DNA of 64,000 nt, taken from assembly GCF_003605635.1 (NCBI RefSeq), contig NZ_QMDW01000010.1:43440-107439 (forward strand), given 5' to 3'. Of this stretch, positions 56,938 through 64,000 are shown in pieces. This DNA comes from Halonotius pteroides (GTDB lineage Archaea; Halobacteriota; Halobacteria; Halobacteriales; Haloferacaceae). Each line of letters begins with the position of its first letter. Position 1 is the stretch's first letter. Position numbers and translations under genes: made by a program. The notes beneath the pieces are model-generated. The model ran no database searches. It worked only from the letters and a program-made list of their open reading frames with translations, and was not told where the DNA came from.

Positions 56938-57918
56938 GTGAGGATACAAATGAAGGACAAAAATCCTGACTACCTGTCAGAGATCATCTTTCAGCGTTCG
57001 AAAAAGCAACAATTACAATTTGAGTTAGTGTTCGCTCCTTTGCTGACCACAATTGTTGGAATAATAAGGCCTGACGGTATTCAGGGTGTGGTCACCCTCA
57101 TTGCGGTCCTGAGTTTAGTGATAATATCGTTTCTTCGATGGCTGACGTTTACAGGCCGTTTTGCGAACGAGAACCTGTTTATTGAGAAGACTGTGCGTCC
57201 CGTTGAATTGTGTGCGATTATCGGCGTCGTGCAAATATTCCAGTACGCTGCAACAACTGTGAGTCATCTGGTACCATTGATGCTGGCTAAGACAACAACG
57301 TTAGTAGCCATCCTGAGTGCACTGATATACATTGCTTCCGCGGAATCTGTGTTCCGTATTTACCAGCTCGGCTGGGGTTCACTATTCTACCTTCGGTATC
57401 GAAACGCGGCAGAAAAGACCGGCGACCTAAGCTCAGCCAAGGATGTAATTGAGCATATCGAGTCAATTCGTGCGCTATTCGGGCTTCTCATCACCACTTT
57501 GTTGGGACGGATGTATCTTGAGATGGCTTACTATGTGCTCCGTAATGCGATTCCAGACCGGCGAGATGAGTATATTGATGAATTACATGAGTTCGTACAG
57601 GAGGCTGGAAGACTGAAAAGTAATGGTCGCAATTTGGGTATAATTGGGACGTTTGTTATTTCAGCGGTGGTGGTACTTCCTGTGTTCGGAGGCGTCGCTT
57701 GGGGCCTGTCATTATTGCTGGGTACGTTTGGTTCGCTGGTGTTGGTGATCTTGACCACGCGTGTGACTAAACACATAGTCGGATTCAGTTACATCGCGTT
57801 CGGAACTCTTCGATTCGACCAGTTCATTACGACGAATAAGCGCTCTGTCGGATTGCTAGTCGTCTATACCACCGTGGTGTATCTGTTATTTTTTACGCCT
57901 GCAATAAGTTTAACATAG
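56938..57918 (+). CDS. AT-rich polytopic membrane protein of unknown function
   Basis: 326 aa from GTG 56938, or 322 from ATG 56950. About six hydrophobic helices: two near residues 28-65, two around 95-140, and two to three in the last 100 residues (IGTFVISAVVVLPVFGGVAWGLSLLLG, GLLVVYTTVVYLLFFTPA). The cytoplasmic middle (~residues 145-245) is charged. No family recognised. Its base composition is clearly lower in GC than the Rio2 gene 33 nt upstream, which suggests acquisition. It opens the accessory patch that also holds vapBC. Confidence 0.55.
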   Translation: MRIQMKDKNPDYLSEIIFQRSKKQQLQFELVFAPLLTTIVGIIRPDGIQGVVTLIAVLSLVIISFLRWLTFTGRFANENLFIEKTVRPVELCAIIGVVQIFQYAATTVSHLVPLMLAKTTTLVAILSALIYIASAESVFRIYQLGWGSLFYLRYRNAAEKTGDLSSAKDVIEHIESIRALFGLLITTLLGRMYLEMAYYVLRNAIPDRRDEYIDELHEFVQEAGRLKSNGRNLGIIGTFVISAVVVLPVFGGVAWGLSLLLGTFGSLVLVILTTRVTKHIVGFSYIAFGTLRFDQFITTNKRSVGLLVVYTTVVYLLFFTPAISLT

Positions 57919-58246
57919 GCTGCGCTGGCAGCGAGTGTCTGTCCTCGCGAAATCCATAGTTGCAATCTCTACGTTTGATGAACATTTCTTGTCGTCCGCA
58001 ATTATTTCGAAGCAATCGCCGAACCGCCCCACTCAGTCTCACATCCAGAAACGCAGTACCCCGGTTTTCATACGCCGTTCCCGTAGCAGTTCGTATGCCA
58101 GTCCAGACGCTCTCGGTTGACACCGTCGACGCCCCCGGTCGCCGCGCGGCCCAGCCCGCACTGGCGTTTCGCAACCACGACCGCGAGGGGGTGACCGCCG
58201 TCTCGGTCACGATCACCAACGATTCCCTCGAATATAGAGGCGCGTT
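57919..58246. other. intergenic stretch with a possible gene fragment
   Basis: No complete gene is seen. A GC-rich, haloarchaeal-looking frame runs from ATG 58095 to a stop at 58286 (MPVQTLSVDTVDAPGRR, then ALAFRNHDREGVTAVSVTIT), but it ends by running into the vapC 3' end. It looks like the first ~45 codons of a gene truncated at ~58230. The rest of the stretch is mixed composition with nothing recognised. Confidence 0.3.
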
Positions 58247-58606
58247 TCACACGGCTTCGGTTCGAAGCCGCTCGATTAGCTGTTGACGATCCGGATCGTT
58301 CTCAACAGCGTCGAAATCGTCGTCAGCACCAACCAACAGCGTCACGCCCTCGCGGTCGGCATCGAGAGCATCCGCGGCAGCGACGGCGTAGGCGTCGCCG
58401 ACGGCCAGCGCGTGCTTGCGTTTCAGCTCCGACGCCGTCTGCCAGCAGTCGTCGATCTCGTACTCGGTAAGGCCTACCTCCCGCAGGCGACGAATGTGGG
58501 CGTCGGCCTCCTCGGGAGACGCCTTCCGCGCTGCACTATATCGGACTTCCGCGAGCGTGATCGTCGCCACGTAGCCCGCGCGGTCGCCGTCGAAGACGAC
58601 CGCCAT
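58247..58606 (-). CDS. vapC: VapC-type PIN-domain toxin, probably internally deleted
   Basis: 119 aa. PIN residues are present: D6 (VVFD), E20 (LAEVRY), D71 (VGDAYAVAAA) and D95-D97 (GADDDFD). However the first strand VVFD is followed at once by GDRAGYVATITLAEVRY, whereas PIN domains normally have ~20-30 residues between strand 1 and this region, so a deletion just after the first catalytic aspartate is likely. It starts inside the vapB frame. Whether it folds is doubtful. Confidence 0.7.
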   Translation of the reverse strand: MAVVFDGDRAGYVATITLAEVRYSAARKASPEEADAHIRRLREVGLTEYEIDDCWQTASELKRKHALAVGDAYAVAAADALDADREGVTLLVGADDDFDAVENDPDRQQLIERLRTEAV

Positions 58607-58890
58607 TCCTCGTCGAGCCCGTGTTTCTCGTCGAGCGCGCCCCGCTCCCGCTCGCGTTCCTCCCGGAGCAGATCAGTCGCCGCGGTCTCGCTGTCGGCCT
58701 CGGCGGCCAGCGCGCCGCGGAGCTCCGAGGGCCGTTTGACCGGTCGGATGACGATCTCGCCGGCCTCTGTTTCGATGAACCGGACACGCCCCGGCGTCTC
58801 GATGCTGAGTTTCTCGCGATAGGCTTTCGGGATCGTCGCTTGGCCCTTGCTCGTGACGGTGACGGTGGTTCCCTCTTCGGCGTCGCTCAT
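58474..58890 (-). CDS. vapB: VapB/AbrB-type antitoxin with extended reading frame
   Basis: 138 aa as an open frame. Residues ~8-55 are an AbrB/SpoVT swapped-hairpin DNA-binding domain (TVTVTSKGQATIPKAYREKLSIETPGRVRFIETEAGEIVIRP). A toxin-binding helix with LREERERERGALDEKHGLD follows to ~residue 94. Haloarchaeal antitoxins of this type end there; here no stop is met and the frame continues 44 codons through vapC. The stop codon seems lost. Confidence 0.75.
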   Translation of the reverse strand: MSDAEEGTTVTVTSKGQATIPKAYREKLSIETPGRVRFIETEAGEIVIRPVKRPSELRGALAAEADSETAATDLLREERERERGALDEKHGLDEEWRSSSTATARATWRRSRSRKSDIVQRGRRLPRRPTPTFVACGR

Positions 58891-58909
58891 ATGTACTGGC
58901 TGGTCGGCA

Positions 58910-58933
58910 GTATTACTCTAATTTTTGTAATAC
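58910..58933. promoter_or_regulatory. inverted repeat upstream of vapB
   Basis: GTATTAC (58910-58916) and GTAATAC (58927-58933) form perfect 7-bp arms around a 10-nt AT-rich centre, 20 nt before the vapB ATG. ACTCTAAT is also repeated directly here. It fits an autorepressor site overlapping the promoter. Confidence 0.5.
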
Positions 58934-59063
58934 TCTAATCGAGTGTACGATCTTCCCGCGAGAAGGAGGTCGAACCGTGCGTACCTTCGGTTACGGCTGT
59001 CGCCACCGGTGACGACGATGTCTCTGCGGTACTGGCTGATATCTTTCGCCGCGGGCGAGAGTT

Positions 59064-59468
59064 CTACTCCGTCCCGCTGCTGTCCATGTAGGTAAGGTGG
59101 GCGGTGAGATCCGTCGTTGACAGCATCCCGACTACCTCCTCCTCATCAACAACGGGTAGATGCTGGATCTGTCTGGTGATCATCTTCACCGCGGCGTCCT
59201 GAATCGACTCCTCGGGGGCAACTGTCGTCACGTCCTCGGTCATGTAGTCGTCGACGGTGGCATCCGCGGGGACGGCCCCATCCGAGACGAGTTCCGTGAG
59301 ATCGGTACAGGTGAGAATCCCAGCGAGGTGCCCGTCCTCAAGGGCCACCAACGAGCCTGCTTCCCTCTGTAAGATAGTGCCGGCGGCCGTTTCGACCCCT
59401 TCGTCGGGGGTGACAGTCACGAGGTCGGTCGTCATGAGTTGCTCAACGGGAACAGCTTCAATCTCCAT
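59064..59468 (-). CDS. CBS-domain pair protein
   Basis: 134 aa starting at MEIEAVPVEQLMTTDLVTVTPDEG (59468). Two CBS motifs cover nearly the whole protein: residues ~8-60 (LVALEDGHLAGILTCTDLTELV) and ~70-125 (LPVVDEEEVVGMLSTTDLTAHL). Stand-alone CBS pairs bind adenosyl nucleotides and often signal energy or redox state to partner proteins. No partner gene is adjacent. Confidence 0.9.
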   Translation of the reverse strand: MEIEAVPVEQLMTTDLVTVTPDEGVETAAGTILQREAGSLVALEDGHLAGILTCTDLTELVSDGAVPADATVDDYMTEDVTTVAPEESIQDAAVKMITRQIQHLPVVDEEEVVGMLSTTDLTAHLTYMDSSGTE

Positions 59469-59668
59469 ACTAGTTCTATGTACTGTTTCTATTAATAAGT
59501 GTCTGCGGCTGCATGGAACAAAACAAAACGCTGCGCACCTGTCAACTTTAGATAAAAGAACAAATTTAGGCCGGAATATAGCTACTTCGTAAACCACGCC
59601 CGAAACAGGGTGTCACTCTCCCCGCCGAGTCGCAAAACCCAGGTCGGTCGGCGGGTACATTGTAGTCG

Positions 59669-59839
59669 ATGCCACAGGAACCGATCACGACGATCGACCT
59701 CGCTGACGTGCAGACGACCGCCGGTGATTTCCACGATGTTGCCGTCGAGATCTATCCGAGCTGGGTGATGATCGAAGACGACACCGGCAGCCGGTGGATC
59801 GCCCGCGATACCGTCACCGAGATCTTCGAACGCGGATAG
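59669..59839 (+). CDS. small conserved protein upstream of proC
   Basis: 56 aa, found by direct translation: MPQEPITTIDLADVQTTAG, then DFHDVAVEIYPSWVMIEDD, TGSRWIARDTVTEIFERG. It is a compact beta-rich protein with no signal or membrane segment. Codon use is haloarchaeal (G/C third positions, GAC/GTC rich), which supports it as a real gene. It is 47 nt before proC in the same direction. Function unknown. Confidence 0.6.
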   Translation: MPQEPITTIDLADVQTTAGDFHDVAVEIYPSWVMIEDDTGSRWIARDTVTEIFERG

Positions 59840-59886
59840 CCAGCAAAATCAAAGTGCCTATGGTCGTCTCGCTCGCTTGCTGAGAC

Positions 59887-60657
59887 ATGACTCATCTGAG
59901 CGTTGTTGGCTGCGGCAACATGGGGGGTGCCCTGCTGGAGGGCCTCGCCGAAAACGGGGATCACACCCTTGTCGGCTGCGATGTCGACCCCGACGCCCGC
60001 GCGTCAGTCGCCGACTACTGTGAGACGACCGACGACCTCGCGGTCGCCGCGGAAGCCGATTACGTCGTGTTGGCGGTCAAACCCGACTCGGTCGGCGACC
60101 TGTTGCCGACCCTCGATCTCGGGGGCGACCAGACCCTGATCTCGATCGCAGCCGGCGTCTCCACCGACCACCTCGCTGATCTCACCGACGCCGATATCGT
60201 CCGACTCATGCCGAATCTTAACGCCGAAACCCGGAATATGGCCGCCGCGGTCACCGGCGCGGTCGACGACACGGTGCGGGCACTCCTTGAGGAGGTCGGC
60301 GAGTACGCCGAAATAGAAGAGACACAGATGGATATCGCCACCGCGGTCAACGGCAGCGGCCCTGCCTTTGTTTTCTATCTCATCGGCGCGATGGCCGACG
60401 CCGGCGTCGACAGCGGCCTCGACGAGAATCAGGCCGAGACGCTGGCCGCCCAGACGTTCAAGGGCGCGGCCGAAACCGTCCTCAACTCCGAGCAATCGAT
60501 CGACGACCTGATCGACGCGGTCTGCTCGCCGGGCGGGACAACCATCGAGGGGATGGAACTGCTGTGGGACAGTGATGTTGCGGCAGACGTGGCTGCGGCC
60601 GTCCACGCCGCCGAGGATCGCTCCCGGGAGATGGCCGCCGAGTTTGCCGATGAGTGA
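59887..60657 (+). CDS. proC: pyrroline-5-carboxylate reductase
   Basis: 256 aa. Reduces pyrroline-5-carboxylate to proline with NAD(P)H. The Rossmann start reads [43 protein letters not shown] and the C-terminal [30 protein letters not shown] are family motifs. The stop overlaps the proB start in an 8-nt ATGAGTGA. Confidence 0.95.
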   Translation: MTHLSVVGCGNMGGALLEGLAENGDHTLVGCDVDPDARASVADYCETTDDLAVAAEADYVVLAVKPDSVGDLLPTLDLGGDQTLISIAAGVSTDHLADLTDADIVRLMPNLNAETRNMAAAVTGAVDDTVRALLEEVGEYAEIEETQMDIATAVNGSGPAFVFYLIGAMADAGVDSGLDENQAETLAAQTFKGAAETVLNSEQSIDDLIDAVCSPGGTTIEGMELLWDSDVAADVAAAVHAAEDRSREMAAEFADE

Positions 60658-61567
60658 CGCGCCTGACGCCGACGATGTCGACGCTGACGCCGACGATGTC
60701 GACGCTGACGTCGCCGCTGGCGACGCCGACGGCGCTGCGATCACCCTTGAGGCCGACGCCGTGACCGTCGCCCGCCAGCAGGCTGCCGCCGCCGACCGCG
60801 TCGTCGTCAAGGCCGGCACCAACTCACTGACCGACGACGAATCAAACCTCTCGCTGTCGAAGCTCCACAAACTCGTCGACGACATCACCGACCTTCGCGA
60901 CCGCGGCAAGCAGGTCGTCCTCGTTTCCTCGGGGGCTGTCGGAGCCGGGATCGGCCGGATCGGCTACGAAAGCGAGACGATCGAGGAGTCCCAGGCGTTG
61001 TCGACGATCGGCCAGAGTCAGCTGATGACCGCATACAGCGAGAGCTTCGCCCGCTACGACACGAAGGTTGCCCAGATCCTCCTCACCCAACACGATCTTG
61101 ACAACCCGGATCGCTTCACCAATATTCGCAACACAATCGAGACGCTGTTGGAGTGGGATGTGGTGCCGATCATCAACGAAAACGACGCTATCGCCACCGA
61201 GGAGCTGCGGATCGGCGACAACGACCGGCTGTCGTCATCAGTCGCCATCGGCATCGACGGCGACCTGTTGGTGACGCTGACCGACGTGGGCGGCGTCTAC
61301 ACCGGCAACCCGAAAACCGACGCCAACGCGACGTTGATCGACGCTGTCGGCGAAAACTACGACGAGGTACAGGCTATCGTTGACGAGAGTTCGACCGAGA
61401 GCTTCGGCGGCATTCAGACCAAAGTCGAGGGAGCCCGCCGCGTCAGTGAACACGGGCTGCCCGGCATCATCGCGGCCTCAACCGAGCCCGATGTGTTGGC
61501 GCAGATCGCCGATGGCGAAACCGTAGGAACGATATTTCTCCCGATCAACGGTGTCGACAATGAGTGA
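60650..61567 (+). CDS. proB: glutamate 5-kinase with acidic repeat leader
   Basis: 305 aa from ATG 60650 ([21 protein letters not shown]). The enzyme part starts at [15 protein letters not shown] and shows [58 protein letters not shown] and [10 protein letters not shown]. It phosphorylates glutamate as the first step of proline synthesis. No PUA domain. The first ~30 residues are a low-complexity Asp/Ala/Val leader encoded by a tandem DNA repeat. Overlaps proC and proA by 8 nt each. Confidence 0.94.
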   Translation: MSDAPDADDVDADADDVDADVAAGDADGAAITLEADAVTVARQQAAAADRVVVKAGTNSLTDDESNLSLSKLHKLVDDITDLRDRGKQVVLVSSGAVGAGIGRIGYESETIEESQALSTIGQSQLMTAYSESFARYDTKVAQILLTQHDLDNPDRFTNIRNTIETLLEWDVVPIINENDAIATEELRIGDNDRLSSSVAIGIDGDLLVTLTDVGGVYTGNPKTDANATLIDAVGENYDEVQAIVDESSTESFGGIQTKVEGARRVSEHGLPGIIAASTEPDVLAQIADGETVGTIFLPINGVDNE

Positions 61568-62933
61568 TCCCGACGCGACCGGCGACGCCGCCGGAGCGAC
61601 CGACCAAGCCATCGACGCGAAAGTTGACGCCGCCGAAACCGCCGCGCTCGATCTCGCCAACGTCAACGACGCCGACCGACAGGCCGCACTCCACGCCATC
61701 GCCGACGCCATCGACGATAACCGCAAAGCCATCCAATCGGCCAACGCCGAGGATGTCGAGACCGCCGAGGAGCTGCTCGAAGCCGGCGAGTACACCCAGG
61801 CACTCGTCGATCGCCTCAAACTCTCGGATGCCAAACTCGACAGCATCGTCGAGATGGTTCGTAGTGTCGCCGGCCAAGACGACCCCCTCGGGGAGACGCT
61901 CGTCGCCCGCGAACTCGACGAAGATCTCGAACTCTACAAGCTCGCCGTCCCCATCGGCGTCGTCGGCACCGTCTTCGAGTCCCGTCCCGACGCCCTCGTC
62001 CAGATCGCCGCCCTCGCAATAAAATCCGGCAACAGCGTGATGCTCAAAGGCGGCAGCGAGGCCAGCGAGTCCAACCGCGTCCTCTTTGAGCTCATCCGCG
62101 AGGCGACCGCCGACCACGACGCGATCCCCGAGGGCTGGGCGCAACTCGTCGAGGCCCGCGCCGACGTGACCGCAATGTTGGAGATGGACGAGTCGATCGA
62201 TCTACTGATGCCTCGCGGGAGTTCCTCCTTCGTCGAGTACGTTCAGGACAACACCTCGATCCCCGTTCTGGGCCACACCGAGGGGATCTGTCACATCTTC
62301 GTCGACCACGAGGCCGATCTCGATATGGCCACCGAAGTCGCCTTCGATGCCAAGGTGCAGTACCCCGCAGTCTGCAACGCGGTCGAAACCCTGCTTGTCC
62401 ACGAGTCGGTCGCCGAGGCGTTCCTCCCACAGATCGTCACACGCTACGCCGCGGCCGACGTGGCGGTTCGTGGCGACGAGCGCACCCGAGAGATCGTCGA
62501 TGTCGCCGCCGCCAGCGAGGCCGACTGGGAAACCGAGTACGGCGACCTCATCGTCGCCGTCAAAGTTGTCGACTCGCTGGACGACGCCATCGACCACATC
62601 ACCGCCCACGGCTCCAAACACACCGAGTCGATCATCAGCGAGGACGCCGACCGCGCCGGCCGGTTCATGCGGAGCCTCGATTCGGCCAGCGTCTTCCACA
62701 ACGCCTCGACCCGTTTCAGCGATGGCTACCGGTTCGGCCTCGGCGCGGAGGTCGGCATCTCGACGGGGAAGATCCACGCCCGCGGCCCGGTCGGGCTGGA
62801 AGGGTTGACGACCTACAAATACCACCTCGAAGGCGACGGCCACCTCGTGGCGACCTACGCCGGCGACGATCCTCGCCCGTTCACTCACAAGGAGTTCGAC
62901 GGCGAGTGGGTGCCCGGCGAGCTGTCGAAATAA
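61560..62933 (+). CDS. proA: gamma-glutamyl phosphate reductase
   Basis: 457 aa from ATG 61560 (an in-frame GTG at 61551 is possible). Aldehyde-dehydrogenase superfamily enzyme making glutamate-5-semialdehyde. [53 protein letters not shown] and the catalytic cysteine in [14 protein letters not shown] are clear; the end has [32 protein letters not shown]. Last gene of proCBA. Confidence 0.96.
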   Translation: MSDPDATGDAAGATDQAIDAKVDAAETAALDLANVNDADRQAALHAIADAIDDNRKAIQSANAEDVETAEELLEAGEYTQALVDRLKLSDAKLDSIVEMVRSVAGQDDPLGETLVARELDEDLELYKLAVPIGVVGTVFESRPDALVQIAALAIKSGNSVMLKGGSEASESNRVLFELIREATADHDAIPEGWAQLVEARADVTAMLEMDESIDLLMPRGSSSFVEYVQDNTSIPVLGHTEGICHIFVDHEADLDMATEVAFDAKVQYPAVCNAVETLLVHESVAEAFLPQIVTRYAAADVAVRGDERTREIVDVAAASEADWETEYGDLIVAVKVVDSLDDAIDHITAHGSKHTESIISEDADRAGRFMRSLDSASVFHNASTRFSDGYRFGLGAEVGISTGKIHARGPVGLEGLTTYKYHLEGDGHLVATYAGDDPRPFTHKEFDGEWVPGELSK

Positions 62934-62975
62934 CCCACTGAACTCCGCTGAAACCCTTGTCAGGCGGCGATTTGA

Positions 62976-63443
62976 CCCGGTTGCGCTCAATACAGTAGAG
63001 GTTCTCTCAGCCATCCAACTAAATCGTGGTATATTACAGAATGGTTCGCATGGCCTATTGGAGTCGGAACCGGCCTTATGGTTGGCTATTCTTTCGACCT
63101 TCGACAAGGTGATATTTGATCTGATGGGATCACTGCGGTCGTTTGGGCGATTGTCGGATACGCCTTTCTTGGGTTTCCTCCGTACCGAACGAGATGGTCG
63201 GGTTCACAGGCTACATATTGGTACACCCTCATCGGAGTGCTGACGCCCACCGTGATGCTTGTGACAGCAACTAGTACGCTGCTCGCCGATAAACTTCCGG
63301 TAGTGGTTCTCTTAGGTGGTGTGAACGCTGGAATCGCGCTTGACCGCACATTCACCGATAACAGCAAAAATAGACAGCCCTGCATCCTCGCCGCTTTAGG
63401 TGTGAATATGCCGAAAAATATGATACCAACAGAGATAGCATAG
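62976..63443 (+). pseudogene. broken membrane-protein gene (in-frame stop, no start)
   Basis: One plus-strand frame reads TEWFAWPIGVGTGLMVGYSF, DLRQGDI, then TGA (63117-63119), then SDGITAVVWAIVGYAFLGFP and ..YWYTLIGVLTPTVMLVTAT and ..KLPVVVLLGGVNAGIALD to a stop at 63443. Three to four hydrophobic segments continue in the same frame across the stop, so a nonsense mutation has split the gene; no start codon lies before the first segment. No family recognised. Confidence 0.6.
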
Positions 63444-63457
63444 CGAATCCAGATGTT

Positions 63458-63787
63458 TCAGGGTAGCAGGTGGATGCCAGCTGCGTTAAGCGCAGTTGCG
63501 ATCACGTTTCCAACGCTAACACCCACCGCGATACCCATCGCAGTTCGCCACGACTGGCCGGTAAGCCCGTAGAGAATAAACCCGATCGGAAGGGGCACAA
63601 CTCCGGCAGCAACCCAGTCAGCGACATGCCGAAACGGGTCAATCCAGAGATATAGGATGATACCTCCGAGTCCGCTGACGAAAGCCAGGATTCGTTGCCA
63701 TCGGAAATCCGCCCAACGGAGCCCCGTAGATGGGCCCTTCGGGCCGATTATGTCTCGCTTGGAGGGCACAGCTTGGTTTCGCCGCAT
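63458..63787 (-). CDS. small membrane protein
   Basis: 109 aa. A basic N-terminus (RRNQAVPSKRD..GLRWADFRWQR) precedes three hydrophobic segments (ILAFVSGLGGIILYLWI, WVAAGVVPLPIGFILYGL, TAMGIAVGVSVGNVIATALNAAG). Function unknown. A strong TATA element (63806-63818) is centred 25 nt before the ATG, so it should be transcribed as a leaderless mRNA. It is convergent with the broken membrane-protein gene. Confidence 0.6.
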   Translation of the reverse strand: MRRNQAVPSKRDIIGPKGPSTGLRWADFRWQRILAFVSGLGGIILYLWIDPFRHVADWVAAGVVPLPIGFILYGLTGQSWRTAMGIAVGVSVGNVIATALNAAGIHLLP

Positions 63788-63805
63788 GCCTATTTGTGTC
63801 TGTCG

Positions 63806-63818
63806 AATTTATATATTT
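63806..63818 (-). promoter_or_regulatory. TATA box of the terminal small membrane protein gene
   Basis: AAATATATAAATT on the minus strand, centred 25 nt before ATG 63787, the classical haloarchaeal spacing for a leaderless transcript. The remaining ~180 nt to the window end show only a 46-codon open frame (63790-63930, minus) that I do not support as a gene. Confidence 0.6.
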
Positions 63819-64000
63819 CTGACAGGTGGGTGCCCGAAACAGCGGAGCCGGATATAGCCCCGCTACCGACCCCGAGAACCGTTTCAGGAGCAACAGCAGT
63901 GAGAGTGAATAGACCGACTAACAGGAACATCGCGGTGACACACAATCAGTCGATCACATCGGGTTAGTTTGAGTGTCTGCTTGGAGAAGATATGCACTCG

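Noticed and set aside
58934..59090. Plus-strand frame with haloarchaeal-like codons (KEVEPCVPSVTAVATGDDDVSAVLAD)
   Set aside because: Could be the tail of a lost gene, but it has no start, overlaps the CBS gene end, and I recognise no family.
63790..63930. 46-codon minus-strand frame starting MFLLVGLFTLTAVAPETVLG
   Set aside because: Short, spans the TATA box of the next gene, and has no supporting signal.

Overview
The window comes from the chromosome of a halophilic archaeon (class Halobacteria). The evidence is a GC-rich, very acidic proteome, the split archaeal RNA polymerase genes (B''/B' and A'/A''), EF-2 with the diphthamide histidine, deoxyhypusine synthase, KEOPS Pcc1, prefoldin, FtsZ2 with CdrS/CdrL, and TATA-like boxes 25-30 nt upstream of several start codons (leaderless transcripts). 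The genus cannot be fixed from the sequence alone.

Layout. 1-2.8 kb: end of an ADP-forming acyl-CoA synthetase and a BioD/DRTGG protein. 3.0-12.4 kb: rpoH-B2-B1-A1-A2-nusA-rps12-rps7. 12.6-14.7 kb: a secreted repeat protein and a zincin-like protein that separate rps7 from EF-2. 15-21.3 kb: fusA, ACT protein and homoserine dehydrogenase, a membrane protein, EF-1alpha and rps10. 21.5-24.3 kb: rhomboid protease, tRNA-Ala(CGC), then a small accessory patch with a PD-(D/E)XK protein and a decayed hicBA module. 24.3-30.1 kb: cspA, a UDG-like protein, a structured intergenic stretch, rpoL, hisF, a histidine kinase and dys.

30.1-32.7 kb is an AT-rich accessory island. It holds tandem G-rich-loop hairpins, an orphan DUF3800-like protein, a TumE/TumA-type toxin-antitoxin pair with its own repeated operator, and a leftover 3' end of a second alpha-glucosidase gene. 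32.7-40 kb: alcohol dehydrogenase, alpha-glucosidase, an ABC ATPase behind a DtxR-like box, and purL. 40-41.6 kb: a compact translation/transcription cluster (DUF3194, pfdB, pcc1, rpoP, rpl37ae). 41.6-49.4 kb: a one-strand late cobalamin operon (cbiP, cobA, cobD, cobY, cobS, cbiB, a HAD phosphatase) beside aIF2-beta.

49.5-50 kb holds tRNA-Tyr(GTA) with serial partial duplications of its 3' half. 50.1-53.3 kb is the cell-division locus cdrL-cdrS-ftsZ2, with a repeated octamer around the cdrS promoter, followed by ncsA. 53.4-56.9 kb: a methyltransferase, endonuclease IV and Rio2 kinase. 56.9-59.5 kb is another accessory patch: an AT-rich membrane protein, a damaged vapBC pair and a CBS-domain protein. 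59.7-62.9 kb is the proline operon proC-proB-proA. The end holds a broken membrane-protein gene and a small membrane protein.

Most of the window is core information processing and metabolism. The unusual content clusters in four places: downstream of tRNA-Ala, the 30-32.7 kb island, the tRNA-Tyr repeats, and around vapBC. I did not find a complete, clearly new multi-gene system. The best candidates for follow-up are the hairpin pair with its orphan RNase-H-like gene, and the cdrS and tumE operator arrays.
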